12,620 nucleotides of DNA from Pasteurellaceae bacterium (GTDB lineage Bacteria; Pseudomonadota; Gammaproteobacteria; Enterobacterales; Pasteurellaceae), in the NCBI GenBank assembly GCA_900756875.1, contig CAAELW010000241.1:1-12620 (forward strand), read 5' to 3'. The number at the start of each line of letters is the position of its first letter. The stretch's first letter is position 1. This document shows, piece by piece, positions 6,953-12,620 of the stretch. The translations under genes were made by a program, and so were the position numbers. The notes under the pieces were generated by a model. The model worked only from the letters and a program-made list of their open reading frames with translations. It had not been told where the DNA came from and did no database searches.

Positions 6953-7747
6953 ATGAGCAATATGACGGACGATTCCCAACCGTTAATTACCCATCTTGTT
7001 GAACTCAGAAACCGCTTATTACGTTGTGTAATTTGTATTTTAGTGGTTTTTGTGGCGTTGGTTTATTTTTCTAATGATATTTATCATTTTGTTGCCGCAC
7101 CTTTAACAGCAGTAATGCCAAAAGGTGCAACGATGATTGCAACCAATATTCAAACGCCTTTCTTTACGCCAATTAAATTAACCGCGATCGTTTCGGTGTT
7201 TATTTCTGTACCTTATTTGCTTTATCAAATTTGGGCATTTGTTGCACCAGCACTGTATCAACATGAAAAACGTTTAATTTATCCGTTATTATTTTCCAGT
7301 ACAGTTTTATTCTATTGCGGTGTGGCGTTTGCTTATTATGTTGTTTTCCCTTTCGTGTTTAGTTTCTTTACGCAAACCGCACCGGAAGGGGTGGCTATCG
7401 CAACAGATATCAGCAGTTACCTTGATTTTGCGTTAGCATTATTCTTGGCTTTCGGTGTGTGCTTTGAAGTACCCGTTGCCATTATTTTGCTTTGCTGGAC
7501 AGGTGTCACAACTACGAAAGCATTAGCTGCAAAACGCCCTTATATTATTGTGGGAGCATTTTTTGTTGGCATGATCTTAACGCCACCAGACGTGTTCTCT
7601 CAAACGTTACTTGCTGTACCAATGTGTCTTCTCTTTGAATTAGGCTTGTTAGTTGCACGTTTCTATCAACCAAAAGAGGATGAAGAAGAGACAACGGATG
7701 AAGAAAGTGCGGTAGAAAATCAGGCTGATTTGAATCACAAAGATTAA
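6953..7747 (+). CDS. tatC: Sec-independent protein translocase subunit TatC
   Basis: TatC is the six-helix inner-membrane protein that binds the twin-arginine signal peptide. The 264-residue product keeps the N-terminal cytoplasmic motif [14 protein letters not shown], the signal-binding residues F96 and E105 (E. coli F94 and E103), E172 in FEVPVA (E. coli E170) and TPPDVFSQ (210-217). An acidic hydrophilic tail follows from about residue 240. I use ATG 6953, with AGAGAA at 6942-6947; ATG 6962 in the same frame, giving MTDDSQP, is the alternative. The gene follows tatB closely in the tatABC operon. No tatD follows; hemB is next. The tail contains a perfect uptake signal. Confidence 0.97.
   Translation: MSNMTDDSQPLITHLVELRNRLLRCVICILVVFVALVYFSNDIYHFVAAPLTAVMPKGATMIATNIQTPFFTPIKLTAIVSVFISVPYLLYQIWAFVAPALYQHEKRLIYPLLFSSTVLFYCGVAFAYYVVFPFVFSFFTQTAPEGVAIATDISSYLDFALALFLAFGVCFEVPVAIILLCWTGVTTTKALAAKRPYIIVGAFFVGMILTPPDVFSQTLLAVPMCLLFELGLLVARFYQPKEDEEETTDEESAVENQADLNHKD
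7705..7713 (+). other. DNA uptake signal inside tatC
   Basis: Perfect AAGTGCGGT, unpaired, encoding part of ESAV in the TatC C-terminal cytoplasmic tail, beyond all conserved membrane segments. Confidence 0.85.
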
Positions 7748-7752
7748 AAAAT

Positions 7753-7775
7753 GGGCGTAGGTGATACGCCCTTTT
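7753..7775 (+). terminator. Short hairpin between tatC and hemB, weak terminator or processing site
   Basis: GGGCGTA (7753-7759) pairs with TACGCCC (7765-7771) around a 5-base loop, followed by only four T. There is no room for a normal promoter between it and hemB, so hemB is probably reached by read-through from tatABC. Confidence 0.55.
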
Positions 7776-7785
7776 AACATCATAA

Positions 7786-8825
<1,040 letters not shown>

Positions 8826-8826
<1 letters not shown>

Positions 8827-8870
8827 GCACTTTTTAACTTGAAGTGCTAATCTAAGAGCTAATTTTAGAT
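8826..8870 (+). other. Two inverted repeats just after hemB
   Basis: AGCACTT (8826-8832) pairs with AAGTGCT (8842-8848), and ATCTAA (8850-8855) with TTAGAT (8865-8870). The first resembles an uptake-signal pair that lost its GGT end. They precede the main terminator and may stabilise the transcript end. Confidence 0.4.
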
Positions 8871-8885
8871 CTCATCTAATAAAAG

Positions 8886-8917
8886 CGAGGGAATATTAAA
8901 TATTTTCTCGTTTTTTA
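8886..8917 (+). terminator. Rho-independent terminator of hemB
   Basis: CGAGGGAATA (8886-8895) pairs with TATTTTCTCG (8901-8910), with two G-U pairs and a 5-base loop, followed by TTTTTTATTTTTT. It is the clearest classical terminator in the window. Confidence 0.85.
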
Positions 8918-8948
8918 TTTTTTCTTCATTTTTTCTATAAAAAAACTA

Positions 8949-8978
8949 TTGCTTAGTTGATTTTTCTATTGTTATATT
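8949..8978 (+). promoter_or_regulatory. Candidate gdhA promoter
   Basis: TTGCTT (8949-8954) and TATATT (8973-8978) are separated by 18 bases, between the hemB terminator and gdhA. Transcription would start near 8985 and leave a leader of about 75 bases. TTGATT at 8957 is too close to the same -10 box. Confidence 0.4.
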
Positions 8979-9059
8979 GATGACACGCCGCAACAAGACG
9001 GTGATAAATAAAATAACGTTACACACATCATATTAACTCACTACTAGAAGGAAAATCCT

Positions 9060-10409
9060 ATGTCAGCAGTAGCATCATTAGACGCATTTCTTGAAAAAGT
9101 GGCTCAACGTGACGGCCACCAACCTGAATTTTTACAAGCCGTTCGTGAAGTCTTCACATCAATCTGGCCTTTCTTGGAAACAAACCCTAAATACCGTTCA
9201 GAAGCTTTATTAGAGCGTTTAGTTGAGCCAGAGCGCGCAATCCAATTTCGTGTTGCATGGACTGATGATAAAGGTCAAGTTCAAGTAAACCGTGCTTTCC
9301 GCGTGCAATTCAACAGCGCAATTGGTCCTTTTAAAGGTGGTATGCGTTTCCATCCATCCGTTAACTTATCGATTTTAAAATTCTTAGGTTTTGAACAGAT
9401 CTTTAAAAATGCCTTAACCACATTGCCAATGGGCGGTGCAAAAGGGGGATCAGACTTTGATCCTAAAGGCAAATCAGATGCTGAAGTGATGCGTTTCTGC
9501 CAAGCTTTAATGGCTGAATTGTATCGTCATGTTGGCCCAGATACCGATGTGCCTGCCGGTGATATTGGTGTAGGTGGTCGTGAAGTTGGTTATCTTGCGG
9601 GCTATATGAAAAAATTATCAAACCAAGCGGCTTGCGTGTTTACTGGTCGTGGTCTTTCATTTGGTGGTAGCTTAATTCGCCCAGAAGCGACGGGGTATGG
9701 ATTAGTTTATTTTGCCCAAGCAATGCTTGCAGAGAAAGGGGATAGCTTCCAAGGTAAAACGGTTTTAGTTTCTGGTTCGGGTAACGTGGCGCAATATGCC
9801 ATTGAAAAAGCCATGGCGCTCGGTGCAAAAGTCGTAACTTGTTCTGACTCTGCGGGTTATGTGTATTTGCCTGAAGGATTCGATCGTGAAAAATTAGAAG
9901 CTTTATTAGAGCTCAAGAATGTAAAACGTGGTCGAGTAGAAGAGTTTGCAAAACAATTCGGTCTTCAATATTTTGCGGGTAAACGCCCTTGGGAAGTGAA
10001 AGCGGATATTGCACTTCCTTGCGCAACCCAAAACGAATTAGAGATTTCAGACGCTAAAGCTCTAATTGCAAATGGGGTGAAATTAGTGGCTGAAGGTGCA
10101 AATATGCCAACCACTATCGAAGCGACAGAAGCATTCTTAGAGGCGGGGGTATTATTTGGCCCAGGTAAAGCGGCTAATGCTGGTGGTGTTGCGACATCGG
10201 GTTTAGAAATGGCGCAAAGTTCACAACGTTTATACTGGACAGCTGAAGAAGTAGATAAACAGCTTCATCGCATCATGTTAGATATTCATGCAAACTGTAA
10301 AAAATACGGTTCAGCAGAAGGTCAAGCAAACATTAACTACGTAGTGGGCGCAAACGTAGCAGGCTTTGTTAAAGTGGCCGATGCGATGTTAGCACAAGGC
10401 GTTTATTAA
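9060..10409 (+). CDS. gdhA: NADP-specific glutamate dehydrogenase
   Basis: GdhA makes glutamate from 2-oxoglutarate and ammonia with NADPH in the cytoplasm. The 449-residue length matches the hexameric bacterial NADP type. Visible sites: K92 in GPFKGGMRFHP (substrate lysine), catalytic K128 in PMGGAKGGSDFDPKGKS, D168 in DVPAGDIGVGGRE, and the Rossmann motif SGSGNVAQ (238-245) followed by the C-S-D-S stretch (261-264) near the NADP ribose. The C-terminal part has GGVATSGLEMAQ, the usual ending of the fold. ATG 9060 is preceded by AGAAGGA (9046-9052) at 7 bases. It is a single-gene unit between two terminators. Confidence 0.98.
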   Translation: MSAVASLDAFLEKVAQRDGHQPEFLQAVREVFTSIWPFLETNPKYRSEALLERLVEPERAIQFRVAWTDDKGQVQVNRAFRVQFNSAIGPFKGGMRFHPSVNLSILKFLGFEQIFKNALTTLPMGGAKGGSDFDPKGKSDAEVMRFCQALMAELYRHVGPDTDVPAGDIGVGGREVGYLAGYMKKLSNQAACVFTGRGLSFGGSLIRPEATGYGLVYFAQAMLAEKGDSFQGKTVLVSGSGNVAQYAIEKAMALGAKVVTCSDSAGYVYLPEGFDREKLEALLELKNVKRGRVEEFAKQFGLQYFAGKRPWEVKADIALPCATQNELEISDAKALIANGVKLVAEGANMPTTIEATEAFLEAGVLFGPGKAANAGGVATSGLEMAQSSQRLYWTAEEVDKQLHRIMLDIHANCKKYGSAEGQANINYVVGANVAGFVKVADAMLAQGVY

Positions 10410-10430
10410 TTCACAAAATGAATAAAAAAT

Positions 10431-10459
10431 TGACCGCACTTTGTGATGAAGTGCGGTCA
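10431..10459 (+). terminator. Inverted DNA-uptake-signal pair / terminator after gdhA
   Basis: ACCGCACTT at 10433-10441 and AAGTGCGGT at 10449-10457 form an 11-bp perfect stem (10431-10441 with 10449-10459) with a 7-base loop, flanked by an A run on the left and TTTTTT on the right, so it may work in both directions. Its arm order is opposite to the other three pairs in the window. Confidence 0.9.
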
Positions 10460-10500
10460 TTTTTTATGGTGAATTTCTCAAGTAGAAATAGGCTATTGGC

Positions 10501-10528
10501 TTGCTTTTTTGCTCAAAAAGTGTAAAAT
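10501..10528 (+). promoter_or_regulatory. Candidate promoter of the rpsP operon
   Basis: TTGCTT (10501-10506) and TAAAAT (10523-10528, preceded by TG one base upstream, so partly extended) are spaced by 16 bases. They lie between the gdhA terminator and rpsP and would give a leader of about 100 bases. Confidence 0.5.
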
Positions 10529-10570
10529 CTTCAGGCTTTTTGTCTATATATACAGAGAAAAAAGTAAGCT

Positions 10571-10603
10571 ATATTCTTAAATCACTTTCGAGTTTGAGAA
10601 TAT
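10571..10603 (+). promoter_or_regulatory. Hairpin in the rpsP leader
   Basis: ATATTCTTAAA (10571-10581) pairs with TTTGAGAATAT (10593-10603), 11 bp with one G-U, around an 11-base loop. It has no T run, so it is not an intrinsic terminator. It lies 32 bases before the rpsP start codon and could be a stability or regulatory element of the mRNA leader. Confidence 0.45.
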
Positions 10604-10635
10604 TCTTTTAGTAATTAAACATTTAGAGGAAGGTT

Positions 10636-10881
10636 ATGGTAACCATTCGTTTATCTCGTGGCGGAGCTAAAAAACGCCCATTTTATCAAATCGTAGTAGC
10701 TGACAGTCGTTCACCACGTGACGGTCGTTTCATTGAGCGTGTAGGTTTCTTCAACCCAATCGCACAAGGTAACGCAGAGCGTCTTCGTGTTGATCTTGAG
10801 CGTGTAAACCACTGGGTTGCTCAAGGTGCATCACTTTCAGACCGTGTTGCAACTTTGGTAAAAGAAGCTCAAAAAGCATAA
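10636..10881 (+). CDS. rpsP: Small ribosomal subunit protein bS16
   Basis: bS16 is an early-binding protein of the 30S subunit body and is needed for correct folding of the 5' domain of 16S rRNA. The 81-residue product has the family pattern [20 protein letters not shown], then [12 protein letters not shown] and GFFNP, and is strongly basic at the N-terminus. It is about one residue shorter than the E. coli protein. AGAGGAAGG (10625-10633) immediately precedes ATG 10636. It is the first gene of rpsP-rimM-trmD-rplS, an order shared with E. coli and H. influenzae. Confidence 0.98.
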   Translation: MVTIRLSRGGAKKRPFYQIVVADSRSPRDGRFIERVGFFNPIAQGNAERLRVDLERVNHWVAQGASLSDRVATLVKEAQKA

Positions 10882-10911
10882 TCTCGCTTTTTGATTTAGT
10901 TCTTAAACTAA
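10870..10911 (+). promoter_or_regulatory. Two small hairpins at the rpsP-rimM junction
   Basis: CAAAAAGC (10870-10877) pairs with GCTTTTTG (10886-10893) across the rpsP stop codon, and TTAGTT (10896-10901) with AACTAA (10906-10911). The second ends four bases before the rimM Shine-Dalgarno. Such junction structures could lower rimM output relative to the ribosomal protein gene, as known for this operon in E. coli; the mechanism here is inference. Confidence 0.4.
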
Positions 10912-10925
10912 GATAGGTGAAAAAT

Positions 10926-11453
10926 ATGGAACAACAACGTATTGAAGTTGTGGGCAAATTAGGCTCAACCTACGGTATCCGTGGGTGGTTACGTATTTAT
11001 TCATCAACAGAACAAGCTGAAAGCATTTTTGATTATCAACCTTGGTTTTTAAAAATCAAAGGTGAATGGCAACCAACTGAATTAGAAAACTGGCGCCATC
11101 ATAATCACGAAATCATCGTTAAATTAAAAGGCGTTGATGATCGTGAAGCCGCACAAATTTTAGCAAATGTTGAAATTGGTGTGGATTTATCTGTTTTCCC
11201 TGAACTGGAAGAGGGCGATTATTACTGGCACGATTTAATCGGTTGTTCAGTCGTCAACCTAGAAGGTTATACAATGGGAACGGTAACAGAGATGATGGAA
11301 ACCGGTTCTAATGATGTGTTAGTGGTGAAAGCCAACACCAAAGATGCTTTTGGAAAACAAGAGCGGTTAATTCCGTTCTTGTATGAACAAGTAGTTAAAA
11401 GAGTCGATCTCACCACGAAAACAATTGAAGTGGATTGGGACGCTGGTTTCTAA
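10926..11453 (+). CDS. rimM: Ribosome maturation factor RimM
   Basis: RimM helps to mature the 30S head, binding near uS19. The 175-residue product has the N-terminal RimM domain (about 5-90, with [15 protein letters not shown] at 10-24) and a C-terminal PRC-barrel (about 97-172) that begins with YYWHDLIG and contains RLIPF (147-151). I chose ATG 10926 because AGGTGA (10915-10920) is at ideal distance. The in-frame GTG at 10917 lies within that Shine-Dalgarno and would add MKN without its own ribosome site. It is the second gene of the operon; trmD follows after 37 bases. Confidence 0.96.
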   Translation: MEQQRIEVVGKLGSTYGIRGWLRIYSSTEQAESIFDYQPWFLKIKGEWQPTELENWRHHNHEIIVKLKGVDDREAAQILANVEIGVDLSVFPELEEGDYYWHDLIGCSVVNLEGYTMGTVTEMMETGSNDVLVVKANTKDAFGKQERLIPFLYEQVVKRVDLTTKTIEVDWDAGF

Positions 11454-11490
11454 TCTCAAGTATGCACAAACGTAATGTAGTAGGCTTTTT

Positions 11491-12231
11491 ATGTGGATAG
11501 GGGTGATTTCATTATTCCCCGAAATGTTTAAAGCGATTACGGAATTTGGGGTTACAGGTAGAGCCGTAAAACATAATCTTCTGCAAGTAGAATGTTGGAA
11601 TCCAAGAGATTTTACATTCGACAAGCATAAAACCGTGGATGACCGTCCTTATGGTGGAGGTCCAGGCATGCTGATGATGGTGCAACCTTTACGGGATGCC
11701 ATTCATGCTGCGAAAGCAGCGGCAGGAGAAGGCGCAAAGGTCATTTACCTTTCGCCACAAGGACGTAAACTCGATCAAGGCGGCGTAACGGAACTTGCTC
11801 AAAATCAGAAATTGATTTTGGTATGTGGGCGTTACGAAGGTATTGATGAGCGATTGATTCAAACTGAAATTGATGAAGAATGGTCAATTGGCGATTATGT
11901 TCTGACCGGTGGGGAATTGCCGGCAATGACATTAATTGATGCTGTTGCGCGTTTTATTCCCGGTGTATTAGGCAAACAAGCCTCCGCAGAAGAAGATTCT
12001 TTTGCAGACGGTTTATTAGATTGTCCGCATTACACCAGACCGGAAGTGTTAGAAGGATTAACTGTACCACCCGTGCTGATGTCGGGACATCACGAAGAAA
12101 TTCGGAAATGGCGATTAAAACAATCGCTACAAAGAACGTGGCTCCGACGCCCTGAGCTCTTAGAAGGCCTAGCTCTGACTGACGAACAACGTAAACTGTT
12201 AAAAGAGGCGCAAGCCGAGCATAACAGTTAG
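11491..12231 (+). CDS. trmD: tRNA (guanine-N1-)-methyltransferase TrmD
   Basis: TrmD makes m1G37 next to the anticodon with S-adenosylmethionine and so prevents +1 frameshifting. The 246-residue SPOUT-class dimer has ISLFPEMF (6-13), [11 protein letters not shown] (50-60), the trefoil-knot cofactor loops YLSPQGR (86-92), [10 protein letters not shown] (112-121) and [10 protein letters not shown] (133-142), and the catalytic residues R154 and D169 in the positions known for H. influenzae TrmD. The C-terminal helical domain is complete. ATG 11491 has only a weak AGG (11482-11484) upstream, in keeping with its low output in the middle of a ribosomal protein operon. Confidence 0.98.
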   Translation: MWIGVISLFPEMFKAITEFGVTGRAVKHNLLQVECWNPRDFTFDKHKTVDDRPYGGGPGMLMMVQPLRDAIHAAKAAAGEGAKVIYLSPQGRKLDQGGVTELAQNQKLILVCGRYEGIDERLIQTEIDEEWSIGDYVLTGGELPAMTLIDAVARFIPGVLGKQASAEEDSFADGLLDCPHYTRPEVLEGLTVPPVLMSGHHEEIRKWRLKQSLQRTWLRRPELLEGLALTDEQRKLLKEAQAEHNS

Positions 12232-12618
<387 letters not shown>

Positions 12619-12620
12619 TT

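Noticed and set aside
10917..10925. GTG start for rimM giving three extra residues
   Set aside because: The GTG overlaps the AGGTGA that serves as Shine-Dalgarno for ATG 10926.

Overview
The window looks like chromosomal DNA of a Pasteurellaceae bacterium of the Haemophilus/Aggregatibacter branch. The 9-bp DNA uptake signal core AAGTGCGGT (or its complement) occurs many times, four times as inverted pairs that form terminator-like hairpins. The proteins closely resemble Haemophilus influenzae homologues as I remember them (MnmA 383 aa, TrmD 246 aa, rpsP-rimM-trmD-rplS order). An intact hemB lies between tatC and gdhA. H. influenzae itself needs haem, so a haem-independent relative such as H. 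parainfluenzae or an Aggregatibacter is the better guess. This is inference; no 16S or other marker is present.

Layout, all on the + strand. (1) 2-406: 3' end of an unrecognised gene that enters from the left edge. (2) 467-1618: mnmA, tRNA 2-thiouridylase, closed by an uptake-signal hairpin. (3) 1619-1892: a promoter candidate and a structured leader ending in a hairpin plus T tract. (4) 1893-3920 and 3985-5904: two tandem BCCT-family transporters, paralogous but well diverged. They are separated by an uptake-signal hairpin. A 47-bp perfect direct repeat (end of copy 1 plus its hairpin arm) recurs after copy 2, where it carries a fossil of a BetT-like C-terminus. (5) 6105-7747: tatABC, with a good sigma-70 promoter just upstream. 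(6) 7804-8826: hemB of the cysteine-free (Mg-type) class, then a strong terminator. (7) 9060-10409: gdhA with its own leader and an uptake-signal terminator. (8) 10636-12618: rpsP-rimM-trmD-rplS, the classical ribosomal protein / RNA maturation operon.

Most of the window is conserved housekeeping: tRNA wobble thiolation and m1G37 methylation, 30S maturation, folded-protein export, haem precursor synthesis and ammonia assimilation. The accessory signal is concentrated at the BCCT pair. Copy 2 has lost the TSADS motif that copy 1 keeps. It has no visible promoter or Shine-Dalgarno, ends early in a shifted frame, and is bracketed by direct repeats that could delete it in one step. I did not find CRISPR arrays, insertion sequences, tRNA or rRNA genes, or a clearly new multi-gene system.
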